64,000 nt of DNA from Eutrigla gurnardus (lineage: Eukaryota > Chordata > Actinopteri > Perciformes > Triglidae). Each line of letters begins with the position of its first letter. Positions within the stretch are counted from its first letter, which is position 1. This document shows positions 34,801 through 48,510 of this stretch, one piece after another. The translations under genes and the position numbers were made by a program. The notes under the pieces were generated by a model. It had not been told where the DNA came from. It saw only the letters and a program-made list of their open reading frames with translations, and did not search any database. The stretch lies in contig OY741273.1 of the NCBI GenBank assembly GCA_963514095.1, positions 21,559,046-21,623,045 of the forward strand, in the 5' to 3' direction.

Positions 34801-37800
34801 CAAAGTTGAGGGCCTCCGTGAATCCGGCAGCCGCCAGGTCTTGTCTCAACAGCTCTGTCAGTTTATTCAGTGGGAACTGTGAACATGTGGAGCAAATGCA
34901 TGAGGAAAAAACACACCATATTTGACAAGATGTAATGGAATTTGGTTACACACACGCAGGAGAAAACCCAGGCACCTGGTTGGCTATGGTGTAGGTGCGT
35001 GGCGTGGTGTAGGGGATGTTGTTGAATCCGTAGGCCATGGCAGCGTCCTCCATGATGTCACAGGCGTGGATGACGTCCGAGCGCGTCGGTGGGATCTCCA
35101 CTTCGATCTCATCGCCTTCGCCAGTGACCTCGGAGCGCAGACACATCTTGGTCAGCAGCTGGGCGATTTTCTCAGTCGACTCGCTGTCGGGAGAAAACAA
35201 AGCAAACACTTCTAAGTAAAAAGTGATGCTGTGTTATACAGCGATATATTAAGGTCTTTCTAACATTCGTTCCTCATCTAAAGCTTTACAAAGAAAATAT
35301 TAGTTGCAAGGCTGCTGTTCTAGATTGAGTTTGATAGTACAAGTGTACCTCATTATATATTAATTGTGAAATTGCATCTTGATGCAAAACCTATGACGAA
35401 AGCAAAATGAAATGCATCTTAAACATTCCATATATTTAAAATGACTCACTTGATGCCAACTTTTCGGTTGATGAACTCGCTGGACAACTTCTCCTTCCTG
35501 TAAGCCAGCTCCTAATGTACAAACCAGGAAACGCCACCAAACAGGAGACAGCAGAAGAAATGTATGTCAATTAAAGTGACAATAAAAATATCTAATGCCA
35601 CTATAAAAAAAAAAAAAAAGGCCACAGCACTAGATGATTGTAGTGAATACATTACTGGGTATTTGCAGGTCTTGCCGTCTGGTTGCACCACCTCAGCCTC
35701 CTCTACCCTGAAAGTGCAAGAAACGGAAGAACATATCACCCTCACAGTAACACTCTCATGTCGGTTAATGCAGGACAAATGTCAAGCTGTTTGAAGATGA
35801 AAAACAAAGAAACAGACAAACAAATGCCATCCGTCCATAAAAGACACTCTACTATATGTTCATGGTAGATCATTCAAAGGGGCAACACCCTAATCAGCTG
35901 ATGGGGAACAGCTTCTGTGACAAAGTGACCACAGAGAGCTGAAACAGCATCACCATTCTCTGCCTCTGTGCAACTTTTTCACAGCAACCAGTTGTCATGA
36001 TCGACCTCAAAACGCTGAGATGAAATCCCAGTTTTTGTCCGTCTCCATGGAGATGACGGAGCTGGTATTTGAGTCAGATGTGTGACTTACGTGAAGGGCT
36101 GTGAGCAATACTCGCTGAACATGGTCACCATCATGTCCAACACGATCTTTGCCTGGAGAGAACAAGAGAACGAGCTGAAGTCACTATTCCTTGAGAACAC
36201 TGAGTGAACAGATTGGTGGGATTTCTCTGTACCTTGGTCAGGTCTGTGGCCGTGCACTCAACAAACACATTCTTTGTCTTCAGGGTGATTTTTGAATGGT
36301 CACCTGGGGAAAACAAAACATTTTTAATATTATAAGACTAAGTTACATCACATCTTGTAATACCATATGATTTTTTTTTTTATTAATTTATTTGAACCTC
36401 TTTATTAGGGCTGCCAACTTTTCAAAAAAGTGTCAGAGTGAGATTTGGTGGGGCGAACCAAAATGTTGCCGCATTTCATTTTTTGTTTGGCCCATTCAGC
36501 ATCATTACCATACAGCAAAAAAATGTTTTAATACTGTTCATCAGTGGTTCTCAATGTATTAGCCTAACTCAAGTGTACAAATAGAACCAATTGACCCAAC
36601 AGACACAGCATGGCTCATTTTATGCATGTTTACTTTGGGATTCTGTATAAAAAAATAAATAATCAATCACTAAACATATATATAGTGTGTAACAAGAGGC
36701 AGAAAACAAAGACAGACACATGAAGCCAAAGGCAGTACTCACCATTGATGATGGGAGGCATGGACAGGACAATACCATTGCTGTCGTAGATGACGGGGTA
36801 CATAGGCTTGTCTTCAATAATGGGAAGGTAATGCTTCAGGTGGCTGTCTGTCTGTTGAGTCAAGAGAATACCGCCGTTAGCATCGCTCAAAAAGAAAAAA
36901 CTACTTCTCTTCTAACCAACGCCTGGCCAATCAGCTGTTCACCTTGTAGAGGCTCATGAGCTGGGTGGCAGTGTACTCTTTGGTCTGGTTCAGGGGTCTG
37001 AAGAAGATGTCTCCTGGAAGTTTGGCTGTGTATGTGAAAGGTCCAGAGAGGGTGTCCAGGTCATGGGTCCCGATGGCCACCAGGCTCCTCTTCCTACAAG
37101 AACATAGTTACAGGACTCATTATCTATGCACAGGGAAATAGTGGGGCGTTTCCTGCCGTAGTGTTTTTTTTTTTTGCTTTAACAGGCTTTGGCTACATGG
37201 AATACATTTCACTGATTTAATTATTGCTCTTCAAGTAATATTTTGATAATCATTTTAATAAAAGGATAAAATGACACAAGCATTGTCCTATTTCATTTAA
37301 ATAGTAACATATTAGCCTACTTGAGTCTTGGAAAAAGCAAATATTCTCACAATGATCAACGACAATGACCCTGTTTTTTTTTTTTTAACAGGGACAGTGA
37401 ACCCATTATGAAAGTACTGAGTGCTGTTACCGTAGAGGTGAAACAATTAAGACATTTAATCTTCCGCAAGGTCTGCTGTGGCTCACGTTCAGAGCCTTGC
37501 CTGGTCAGAATCATTTTAAACAAAATATATTTGGGTTCTTGACTGTTAGTCAGACAAAAAAATCACATTTTAGAGATGTCACCCTGAAAAGTGTGATGGA
37601 CATGTTTTACTAACCAAACAATCAATTATTCGTGAAAGCCCAACTTAATTGCCCGCATCAAGCTTGCACAGCACCTGACATATTTCAGAAACCACAGCTT
37701 GAAAAAAAAAAAAAAAACATGAACAGGTAGCCCAAAAAAATAATAAAATAATAAAATCAGAAAGAAAATTCGTTTTTTTTTTAATGTTGGGAGACGCAGG

Positions 37801-39506
37801 TGCCATCACTTTTAAAGGACATCACTTAGCAGAAGGCGACAGAAAGTTGTACTTGGTGCAACATTAACCTGCAGATGTTTTGGTGGAGCTTCTCCTGCAG
37901 CTCGATGAAGCTGTCATAGCGCTCCTGCGTGAAGGTGATGTTCCTCAACACTGCTGCCACAGCATGGGGTCGCACTGCCGCAGTCTGTGTGGATTAAAAG
38001 AGCGACAATCAACGGTAAAACACACGTTCATTTGATGCATAAACCAAACTCATGATAGCTTTAGACCACTTGTTTGGCAAACTGCTTGTTTGCCATTGAA
38101 AATGATGAATGTTACCACCCACCTCCTTAGTAATAAACAGCTTCTGAGGCTCCCCGCTGGCTGGGCTAACGCGTCTGTAGCGTGGTGCCTCCAGCCTGCA
38201 ACACAGATGCAACATCTGTAGCAATGAAGCATGCATGAACTACACCCATAGTGGAGAAGCATCGCACACAACTGAAAACACACCTTCGTTTTGACCATCA
38301 AAAATTGATACTCAAGACATTTCACTCTAGCATTTCTATCGTTATAACTTTGGAAAAAAGGGCACTGAATCACAGCATTAGGCTTCTCTGTTGTGGCACC
38401 ACGGAGTGGAGCCGGTCAACGCTGGCACGCATTCAGCAATCAATCATCCTTGTGATTGTAGCAACCGCAGCAGCATGCCAGCTCTAGCATTGCAGGACGC
38501 CACTCACTTATTCTTGAAGACCTGCAGTCCGCGGACGAGCCCCTCCAGACACAGCAGGTCATAGCGGTTGGCTGGTACATCAATCTTATACAGGATGACG
38601 TCAGACGCTCCCAGTGCCTTGGAGTCACCCTGCTCTCGGCTGATTAGCTCCTTCTCTGACGTCTGCAACGGAGTCAGAACTAACGTTAGTGGTTACACGT
38701 CATGGTTCAGATTTAGATGCAGAACTGTACATGCTGAAGTCTCTCACAAGGTGCAATGTGACTTGTCAAAAACATTTAATGAATTATCTTTTAATTATGT
38801 ATTTATTCATTTTGCATTTTGGGATGACGAGTCAAACTGTACACCACGAGAAAGATCTATTGTGTAAAGGAAACAAAAGACAGGTTAAGTTAAGTTTACT
38901 CACAATTTCATCCAGCTCCAGCCCAAATTCAAAGCACAGCTCGTCAAACTCCTCGTCAGCTACATCAAGGAAACAAAACATTCAAAACTTAAAACGTTTT
39001 TTTTCTATCTTTAAGTACTCGTTGACTACTATCATCACATTGCTATTATTATTACTCGTATTGATATTATTGCTGGTTCTGAACAGCAGCCGGCGCAGAT
39101 TTAGATGACAGGGTCGGCGGAAATGATGCAATCACGCTGACAGCCAATACAGACTTGTTTGGGGACTCGATCACTTTATTATTACAACAAATATCAGCAG
39201 AAATACGTTAATATCAAAATGTGTATTTCACAGGCGTTTCCTTTAAATATATACACCTTCTCATTCAAGACAGTTTTAGTAAAGCCAGATAACTTAACTG
39301 GTTAAAATTAGCAGCTCGTGGAATGCTATTGCTAACCATCAGATTAAGGATTCAAGCCAGTGCTCTTGACTTTCTAGTAATTTAGAGACAAAAGAGACAT
39401 TTGATAACCGGACGAAAATGTGTCCGTTGCGTTGTAAACATGACTTACTGTAAGTTCTGCCCAAAGCATTGAATAAAAGATCCCTTTTTACTCCAACAGT
39501 CGGCAT
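27830..39506 (-). CDS. farsb: Phenylalanyl-tRNA synthetase beta subunit, cytosolic
   Basis: This is the beta subunit of the cytosolic alpha2-beta2 enzyme that charges tRNA-Phe. The 17 coding exons, in order, are 39449-39506, 38904-38959, 38508-38662, 38123-38195, 37869-37984, 36943-37093, 36743-36851, 36233-36303, 36091-36152, 35656-35707, 35450-35511, 34976-35183, 34796-34876, 34516-34608, 33728-33845, 33007-33159 and 27830-27981. They total 1770 nt, or 589 aa, the same length as human. The start MPTVGVKRDLLFNALG is conserved. Exons 3-8 carry the B3/B4 region. Exon 12 carries the B5 signature IPPTRSDVIHACDIMEDAA (residues about 322-391). Exons 13-17 form the synthetase-like core, ending FELTMPCSALEMDIEPFL. 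Most introns are short, but intron 16 is 5.0 kb. The exon 12 donor, GTGCCT, is weak. Confidence 0.96.
27982..33006 (-). other. farsb intron 16
   Basis: This 5-kb intron separates the penultimate and last exons. It holds a 50-nt GT repeat at 28845-28894, a pyrimidine-rich tract near 31,010-31,110, and a balanced block around 30,450-30,620 that might be conserved non-coding DNA. I found no nested gene. Confidence 0.6.
28845..28894. repeat. (GT)25 microsatellite
   Basis: A perfect dinucleotide run lies in farsb intron 16. Confidence 0.97.
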
Positions 39507-39808
39507 GTTGGCTGCTAATCCTCCTCAGCCCAGTGGAAAAAGGACCCCGTCGCCGGCTGTAGCTGTCTCTGGCGGTGCCTGAGTGAAATCCGGTCAAATT
39601 AGAAACAGTGTATCCACAAATGATTTGATGTTTCCATTTGTGGCAAATGTATTTATTTACATCCGAAATAAGGTCCCTTGCCCTATCCACAGACAAGAAA
39701 CAATAAACATGTATTTCCCCCCATAGTTTATTAATAGAAGTGGGACACAGAGCTGCATAATATGAATGGAAACCCGAATGTAACCTTTATTTATCTATTT
39801 ACACTATG

Positions 39809-39863
<55 letters not shown>

Positions 39864-41639
39864 GCTGCTGCTGCTTTTCAAAGTGCATTTTATTTAATAT
39901 ATGAATTTAGCTTTTTTCAGACTCCACATAAAAGAACACAAATATATTTTACATTTTTATTAATTTTTAAAAACAGTGATAAAGAAAATAGAGCAGCATT
40001 GTGGAGGAAAAGAAGACTAATATGCAACACAATGCCTTGAAGTTTAGATTAGTAGTTGTCATATCTTTGTAATTAGTAATGTCATAACAAACAAACAGGT
40101 AAATTCCATTCAATTGTCATGATTGACATAATAAACAAGGCGGAGGTGAAATGTAACAACCTTTCATCCCCTTCCTGTCCAGTGAAAACCATGTATCTCC
40201 AGATGTGTAAATACTGCTGGAGATTTAACCAACAGTATATAAAGCACTTCAAATGAGCGCAACCTCAAAACATCTACAACATACACATTAATGCAGAAGT
40301 AATATTATTAGAAATAATATATATAGTAGACAGGGACCACTTTACTGCACACTGATTACTTTTGCTTTCATTCTTGAAGTACATTGATAAAAATACTTGA
40401 GTAGGTATTTTGGAAAAAACAGAGATTTTGATTTTGAAGGCATTGAAGAGTCCCGCCTCATTCGTTCAGACCGCTGTTAAAAGCAGACAGGCCGTCAATT
40501 ATTTTCTCTGGCCTGACTTTTTTGATTGGACAGGGTGTTTACAGTTAATGTATTCATTGCTATCAGGATGTTACAAGGATTTCAAGTAGTATAACAGAAA
40601 GTGTTTCTGAATAGAATCACCTACTTAACCTTTAAGTAAGGTTTTGAATGCAGCACATTTAAAATACATGGAAAAATACTGAATACTGAACAATGGAGTT
40701 CTCTATTAGAAAAATTAAATGGTTGTGAGCCTAAGAGACTGTTTCTAGTAAAGGCCAGACTGGACATTAAAAGATTATCCTCATCCTATTCTGAAAGTTG
40801 CCTAGAGACCATGACATTTTCAAGGAGTTTAGATGAGAGACAGAGACAGAATTGTGTGGCTGGTATACCGGGGGCTGAGTGCGCTTGAAGGAATGATGCA
40901 GATGGTATCAAGGGAGCTATTCAAAATAACAACTAGGACAGATTGTTGCACAGCATGTAACAGACAACATCTTCATAAGAGAAATGGCATTAGATCAGGT
41001 TTCCTTTCATTGCAAGAATGGTTAAAAGAACAGTCGCATCAAAGAGTTTAGATTAGATGAGCCTAATGAGAAAAAAACATGACATCCAAATTATACATTT
41101 CACTTGGTGCTTGGTTAAAACGGATGATATTCCAATTATGAAGTGTGCATGTTAGTGATCAGAGGATGAGTGCAGTGGGAATAAGGATTTCTATTTTTTT
41201 ACAGTGCTGCTGCATGACACTCTATTACAATTTTCAGTTTTTAAGAGAAAAAAATCAATCAAAAATCAATATAATGCATGACAAATATTAAAAAATAAAG
41301 GCAAGAAATTCCAGATATTTCACATCAGATAAACTGTATTCCCTATCAGCGTGACCCACTCAAGAGGAGCATCACACATGACAGCATCAGAAGGACCGTT
41401 TCCTTCCACCGCTGCGTGCGCGCGTGATCGTACGTGGGAGCGTCGTGCGCGCGGCCTCGATCTTCTTCTGACAGTTTGGCAGTCACCTCCTCGAGCCCTC
41501 GTTCCATCTGGCCCGGCCCCTAGCACGCGCCACCTCCAAGAGTCCAATCACAACGCAGGGAATGACTCCCCCCCCCCCCCCCCTCTTCCCTCCCTCCCCA
41601 CCCGTCTCATCCATCCTCACTACAACACGACGCGCGTGT
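39507..41639. other. Head-to-head intergenic region between farsb and acsl3
   Basis: About 2.1 kb lies between the divergent genes. It holds the farsb promoter (near 39,510-39,600), a TTG repeat (39809-39874), AT-rich sequence, and then CpG-rich DNA from about 41,380 with a poly-C run at 41,569-41,583, which is probably the acsl3 promoter. No mogat1 coding sequence is seen, although MOGAT1 sits in this position in human. Confidence 0.6.
39809..39874. repeat. (TTG)n(CTG)n trinucleotide repeat
   Basis: About 19 TTG units pass into four CTG units. The tract lies about 300 bp upstream of the farsb start codon on the opposite strand. Confidence 0.95.
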
Positions 41640-41732
41640 CACTTCCGGGCTCAGATTGCAATAGCAACGTTTAGATTAGAGCGGTGGATGTAGGAAGGCG
41701 TCTCTCCGCCGCTGGATGAACTGACTTCCGAG
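41640..41732 (+). other. acsl3: Probable non-coding first exon of acsl3
   Basis: CpG-rich sequence ends in a strong donor, GAG|GTAAGT, at 41732/41733. It lies 3.9 kb before the coding exon, which has its own acceptor at 45,474, so a spliced leader exon is needed. The 5' edge is approximate. An alternative donor, AAG|GTAAGA, lies at about 42,900. Confidence 0.45.
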
Positions 41733-42515
41733 GTAAGTTCCCTTGTTGCTTCGGTGTCGTTTGGGTTTTGGGATGCGCGTTTGTTCCCTGATGTGAGGGC
41801 GCTCGGATGTTGCATCGTGAACATCTGTGCGTCGCTGCAGAGACCGTCACCATGGTGGCAGTCCACAACATCAGCACACTGTTTTTTTTTTTTTTTTTTT
41901 TAATGAATTTATACATTTGATTTATTCATTATTTCTTGGTAGAGTCATACATACAAGTATGAAAATCATACAACGAGGACAGCTGAAAATCCGTGTCACC
42001 TCATTTACACCTCACCACATCATCACTCTAACTTTCACACCCTCAAGGTGGCTGCTGACACTTTTAACCTGCCGAAGTGAACACGGGCCCGTGGCTTTCA
42101 AATGATGCAGGTCCATTTCCAATGCTCCCGTAAAACTACGGACAGAGCTGCCATTGTCTTGGGAGTGTGGTGTGATGCGATCAGAAAACAGGCGCAGACT
42201 CTTCCTTCTTGGAATATCTCTCAGAATTAAGTCTTAAGTATTAAGATGTTATGAAACAAGTCCAAAATAAAATAGGTTGGGGCTGCCATGCCAACGGTTT
42301 ATATCACTGTGTGCACACAACAACAGGGGAAAGCTCCAGTCTGGTTCCCGCATAATCCAACTAATTGTGCTTTTCCCCTTCAGTGACACCATTCTTCAAA
42401 TTCTTCAGTTGCTCTTGCAGGATTTTGTCTATGTCACTGTTTGAAATTGGGCAAACACACTTACCTGCACCTCTGCAACAACACAAGCACAGACACACCA
42501 CATCTCTTTCTATTT

Positions 42516-42516
<1 letters not shown>

Positions 42517-42560
<44 letters not shown>
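42517..42560. repeat. (CA)22 microsatellite
   Basis: A perfect dinucleotide run lies in presumed acsl3 intron 1. Confidence 0.95.
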
Positions 42561-42565
<5 letters not shown>

Positions 42566-42712
42566 CTGACCCTTGAGACTGTGAGTCGTGCGTTGCTGCA
42601 GTCATTCACCACAATGGCCATGTTGAACTTTCTGCAAGGCGGTGAGTGGGTGAACGCACGATGACGCTGGCACACAAAAGACCCCATTCACACAATCTCT
42701 TGAGAAAGCAAA

Positions 42713-42716
<4 letters not shown>

Positions 42717-42748
<32 letters not shown>
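42717..42748. repeat. (CA)16 microsatellite
   Basis: A perfect dinucleotide run lies about 160 bp after the previous CA tract. Confidence 0.95.
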
Positions 42749-42749
<1 letters not shown>

Positions 42750-44369
42750 GCGCATGCTAGCTCACCCCACCAGTACATAGACCGTGTCACAATATTGCTC
42801 CATTAATCCGGCGAGGGACGGCTGCCTGCAAAGCGCCTGCTTATTGCATAAAGCCACCCATTGAGCAACTGAAACCCCACAGCCGCTCCTCGCCACTGAA
42901 GGTAAGAGATGAGAGCTGAGACAGAGAGGACTCAGGCTCGTTAATCAGGTTGCTTGCGGATGTTGGACGGTTTGGAAAGCGCCTCTTATTTCTTCTGATC
43001 GGTCTTCATGTCAGTCAAAAGTAGACATGACGGGTGATTCTAATGCCATTCACACGTGCATGTTCATGGCAGATCTCTGCCCTCAGTAAGTTCCAACAGG
43101 TTGCATCCTCCTCCCCTCTATAACCGCATCACCTTATCTCCGTGTGTAACCTGACTAGTACTGCACACAATAGCACTCCCCACAGTCAGGACGTAGTGCT
43201 GAAATCACTTATTGATTGTCTAACGAGAGTTAATCATTGTACATGTTGTGGTTTTTGATCGATGGTACATACATCAGTGATGTATAAAACTTTCTGACGT
43301 TTCATTCGTAATCCAAAAGTCATCTAGGATGAAAGTAATTGCAAGGTTCAACTCAATTCAACTTGATCGTCCTTAAATAATCTTGTCGTTCAAAGACTGA
43401 CAAGACTTTCAACGGTAATCTGCTGAAATATGAGCTAAAACCTCAAAACATCTAAAAGGGGACACTCCAAAACTGTCACACACAGTTTAGTTCACACGTC
43501 AAAAGGACTCCAATTGAACCAGTGAGAACAGTTGTAGGACATCCAAAGTCTGACATACCTCCTGGATTGCTTCAATTGGGACCACACTCATGTTTACAGA
43601 TTTTTTTTGCAGCAGAACCTCCCCTCATGCTAGAAGTTAAAGTCTGCCAGCAGCATCTGTTGATGCTCTGCTGTTTTCCTCTGGCGTCTGCTAGTTTGTT
43701 TACCCCAGCCGCCCAGATCACTGGACTGTGGCCTACCGTTCGTTAACCTTGAATTTCTCAATAAAAAAAGTCATTAGAAATATAGAGACAGTGAGACCAA
43801 CAAGGAAAGACGACAGGGCGCTGGATCTCTCCTACCAGGGCACAGTTTTGTTAAGATGTAGCGACGTGTGACGATGTGAGGCATCCAGGCTGGGAAACCA
43901 GACACCCAGCAGAACAACAGAGCTGGAGAGTCCACATCCCACAGGGAACAGATGGTCGTCTGGGAGAGCCCCGCTGGTAAAATCCCTTGATTTATTTATG
44001 AGTCTCAGAGGGACACTTGAGGGATGAGTGTATCTTGTGAGGGGAGCAAGATGAGCCTCTCCCTCATATGAATAATGAATTACTGCTGCTAGAACAGACC
44101 TGCCTTCAAAGTGTCCGTGTGCGTTCCTTCTCACGCTATTGTGACACGGGGCCATGCTTTTTTAGCTGCGCGATTTGCAGTTTTGGACTTGGAGTGGAAA
44201 TTCAAATTTGCAATATTTCTCCCACCGGTGGCCTCAAACTGCACTTTTGAAACCATTTAGACTCCAATATGTTTACATAACAATGTAATAGACTAGTGTC
44301 AGTATTCTGCCTTTGGTTCATCTTAAAAACATTGCCCCTCCCTCTCCTTCATCACCTCACGACAGCAGC

Positions 44370-44800
44370 ACCCTCGACGGCACAGTCAGATCACATCATC
44401 CTTAGTGCTTCGAAACCTCCGGTGGCATCCAGCCGCTCAGCCAAGGATCCAGTTCAACATCCTCCTCATCACCTAACCTCACTCCATGCTACCTCACTGA
44501 CTTCCTGCGCTGTCAAACTCCCACTTACAACCTCAGAGGGCCTTCTCCATGTCCGCCCCCTCCTCCTGGAGCTCTGACATTCTCCCCCACGCCTCCTCTT
44601 TCAAACCTGCAGCTGCTTTTATTGGCAATCCATTAGTCGTCGCCCCTCCTTTTTTTATTGTTGTAGCTGTGTTTATTGTTATACTGTTATTGCTTTAACT
44701 TTTTTCGGTTACAACCTTTATTGCCATGTAAAGTGCCAATTGAGCACCTTTAAAATCACTATACAATGTCATCTTCGTCGTCTTCTTGTTCTTATATGAA
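44370..44800 (+). mobile_element. Degenerate non-LTR retrotransposon (LINE) 3' fragment
   Basis: Around 44,448-44,470 the sequence reads ATCCAGTTCAACATCCTCCT and then CATCACCTA. This resembles the end of a LINE reverse-transcriptase ORF (IQF.ILLITY then YLTD). A tail containing TGTAAAGTGCC with an A/T-rich end follows near 44,728, as in L2/Rex-type elements. Frames are broken. The family assignment is tentative. Confidence 0.45.
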
Positions 44801-45613
44801 GTAGTGCTTACAGTGATGACACAACCTTAACGCTGATCTCTGTTCAGAACTCTGGACAGCTCCCGAACATCACCACCCTTTGTAGTTCCTATGGAGTGTG
44901 CACCCGAACATACAGCGTGGCAACGATGAAAACCAGGAGATGAGATGGATTTTAGAAAACAAACAGGAGATGTGTGGCAGTTTACCCTTTCTTCCACGTT
45001 ACGTCATGGAGTTTAATTGGTAAAGTGGTAACAGCTCCACTAATTGCTAGCACATCTGCTCTTTCAGAAACCTCTTCACACGTTTACGCCACGTCTTGTT
45101 GCCCCTCTTTTTGTGTTTGTTGCTTCTTTGCTTTCCCCGCTGCTTGTCTTCCCTCGTCTTTCTCTCTCTGATACCAACCGTGCTGGAAGGCAACAGTTGC
45201 TTGTGCTGCATTCGTGCTCCGTTCTTGGTGAGTGTGGCGGATAGATGGCTGAAGGAACTTGAAACACAGAGCTGGTCTTCTTTTTTTGCCACTAACCATC
45301 CCTTCTGCTAGAGCACATGTGAGTTATTGTTTCGTTTTTGGTTTCTGTCTGAGAGGAAAGTGTGTTGCAAGGGATCATGAGTGCAGGCAGACTCTGATTT
45401 CGAAACTTAGTTGAACAATACAAAGGAATGTCAGTTGTTTCTCTAATGTCAGGTTAATGTCATTTATTTTCCAGAGGGTATTTTATCAAGTCAAGCTCTC
45501 AGGAAGAAAGCAAGGAGGACGTGAAGCAGACTGAAGAAAAGAGGGTTTTACTGCAGCAGTGGAAGTAGGAGCCGTTTCTCGCTGCTCTCCGTCTTCTTCG
45601 CAGCTTCACCGAG

Positions 45614-48471
45614 ATGAAGCTGAAGGAGGACCTGAACCCCATGCTGCTGCTCCTCTTCCACCTCATGGTGTGGATCTACACCTGCGTCACCTTCCTGCCC
45701 TCCTACATCCTCAGCTGGGTCTCCAGATCCGACGGGGACCGCTTCGGCTCCGAGGAGGAGCGAGCCAAGAGGGCCAAGGCCCGCTCGGTGCCGGGAAGTC
45801 CAGAGGGACCCTACCGAGCGGTGAGCGCCACCAAGAGGCTGGTGACGTCGCTGCATCCGGGGGTGGACACCTTGGATAAGATGTTCGAGTACGCAGCCAC
45901 GAGGTTTCCGCACAGAGACTGTCTGGGGACGAGGGAGGTGATCAGTGAGGAGGACGAGCGCCAGGGCAACGGGAAGGTGTTCAAGAAGGTAAAGAGTGAT
46001 GAAGATGGTGTGGTTGTAGAAGGAGCAGCAAGGGAGGAAAAATGTTAATGGTGCTTTGGAGGAATGTTTCTACATGACTAATTAATTACATAAATGAAAA
46101 GATACCATATTCATAAAGACTGGAAACAGGCAACGTCATATTTAGTTAACAGATATGAGAGTTTTATTGAACTCCTTGTAACTCAAGAAATTGAATAATT
46201 AGCATAAAAGTATGTCCTGTATAAAATACCCCAGAATAAAAGTAAATAATGATACATTGTCAGTATGAAAACATGGCTACTGCCAACATGCCAACAAATT
46301 AAAACATGCTTTAATTCAATAATGATTATTACTATTAAAAAATTAAATGTTTTTATTTTCCATTCACTTGTGCTTATGCTCACTCGAATGAACAATATTA
46401 GAATGATTATTAGAATCATACAATTACACAAGCCCATTGAAATATATAGTTTTGATTTGTTAAACAAGGATAAAGACATATTGAGGAATAAAACGTATCA
46501 GGTTTTCTTCGTTTGATGATAAAAATCAGATACCAGACAAATCTTTTAACAGATCTATACTCTAGGATAGAAAAAGGAAGAAAGAAAATAAGTGGGAAGA
46601 AACTGAGAGAGAAAGAGGAAGTGTGTCAAGGACACAGCTTTTGTCAGCTGTGCAGACCAGCTGTTGGATAACTCTTCTCAGAAATTGCAATATTTCAGCC
46701 CAAATGTTCTGCTGTTTCCTCCACCTGCTGTCTAGAAGAACCTGTTGCAGCATTTTCACCGTTTGAATTGAGAGTACAAAGTACAAATGTGGAATTAAAA
46801 AAAGGAAACAGGATAGAGAGATTGGTATTTCTTCAGGATTAAGATCCAGAATGTGTTCCAAAAGGATGTTTTGCTACCATGCCATCTATTTACTGTAAGA
46901 AAACATACTCATTTATATAAAACAAAGTTGTTTCAGGATCAAATATAAACTTTACCCAGCAGAACACTTTCAAACAGTGTTATCTGTTCGTTTTGGATTT
47001 ACATTACAGTTCCTGTGAATTATCCACTAATCCAAACAGCTTGATCCTAATCCATTTAAACCCCTGTTGAAACGTTTAATGCTGCGATAAAATGTGTCTT
47101 AGCTGTTCCAGCCCTATTGTTCCCACCCGGTGGGAAACAGTGCCGTACAGTCATCATTACAGTGTGCTTTTCTGTGCACCACCGCGTGTCACCCATTAGG
47201 AGCCAGTATAACCTCGCTGATGCATGCGGGAAGGTTCACGGCCTCTTACTGTCATCAGTGTGTCAGTGTTGGAGAGGAGATCCAGAGGCTCGCATGTTTA
47301 TCTGACATTAGAAGAGGAAGTAGTTCCGTTTCATGTGACTTTTTGTTAAGAAACAGTACAATACACGTGACTCTTAGATAGAACTCCACGTGTTTAAAAT
47401 GTACCCACCAAGACACAGTAAAAGAAGGGATTCTTTAATGTTAAATTTGAATGATTTGGAATCTGCTGTTCCTTTTTACTCTCCCTTTTCCTCACAATTA
47501 ATGTGAATGTACGTCTTCTCCCACTCCCATCGCTCCCCCTGCAGGTGGTTCTGGGTGACTACCGTTGGCTCTCCTATGAGGAAGTCCTCACAGCAGCGAC
47601 CCAACTGGGCAGCGGTTTGGCATCGCTGGGTCAGCGGCCGAAAAACAACGTCGCCATCTTCTGTGAGACGCGCGCCGAGTGGATCATTGCTGCCCAGGCA
47701 TGCTTCATGCACAACTTCCCGTGTAAGTGGAAAGGCCATAACATTCACAACACAAGTGTTCTTTATTCCAAACCAGTTAGAAGCATCGTTCTCTTACATA
47801 CTGCATATGTCTGTCACATCCCCGCTGGTTTGTTACATTCTTTGATGCAGTTCATATTTAGTTTTTTTATTTGCATACACTTAAGACTGCATTATATCCA
47901 GATAATAAAGAAGAAGAAGAAGGAAAAAATAAGATGCGTCAGGAAAGGCCGGGAAGCCACAGGCTCATACAAACATTAACAAGAGGAGGGGGAAAAGAAA
48001 CATTTACATAATTGATCAAATGAATGACAAGAGGAAGCCCACTAAATGACCAACTCATGAAAAATAAGATTTGTTTGTATGTTTGGCTCCTGTTTAATAC
48101 TTTTTTAACTATTTCTTGCTTGGAAAATGACTTTCGATTGTCAAAATAGTTGCAGTATAATCTGTCATTCGACCAATCGATTCATCAACGAATAGTTGCA
48201 GTTCAATTTTTATGAAATAGGACTTTCACATGGAATTCCTGCGTGTAAATGAGTTAAAATGAGTTTCTGAAATAATACAATACAATACAACAGACTAGAG
48301 GCAAATGTAGTGTTTTTAATGGTCAGTAAATGCAAGAGTAAGGAAGTAAACCTGTACTTTACACAGTCGTGTACTTTCAGTTTTGGCTCTACTGCCTCTT
48401 TAAAGGTGATTATGTTCACTGTTCTCTTCTGTTTCGTCCATGTCTGAATTATAGCTGATTTATAGCCAGTT

Positions 48472-48510
<39 letters not shown>

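Larger units (their letters stand above)
41733..45474 (+). other. Presumed acsl3 intron 1
   Basis: The region contains two CA repeats (42517-42560 and 42717-42748) and a degenerate LINE fragment (44,370-44,800). A minus-strand open stretch at 42361-42687 has coding-like ends but is interrupted by the CA repeat. I find no supported gene. Confidence 0.5.

Noticed and set aside
39779..40040. 92-aa ORF with a poly-Val run
   Set aside because: It is the translation of the TTG repeat.
42447..42476. 28-nt intron with a good donor and an AG on the minus strand
   Set aside because: It is far below the minimum vertebrate intron length.
43832..44155. 107-aa minus-strand ORF
   Set aside because: No recognisable domain, no splice context and no coding signature beyond length.
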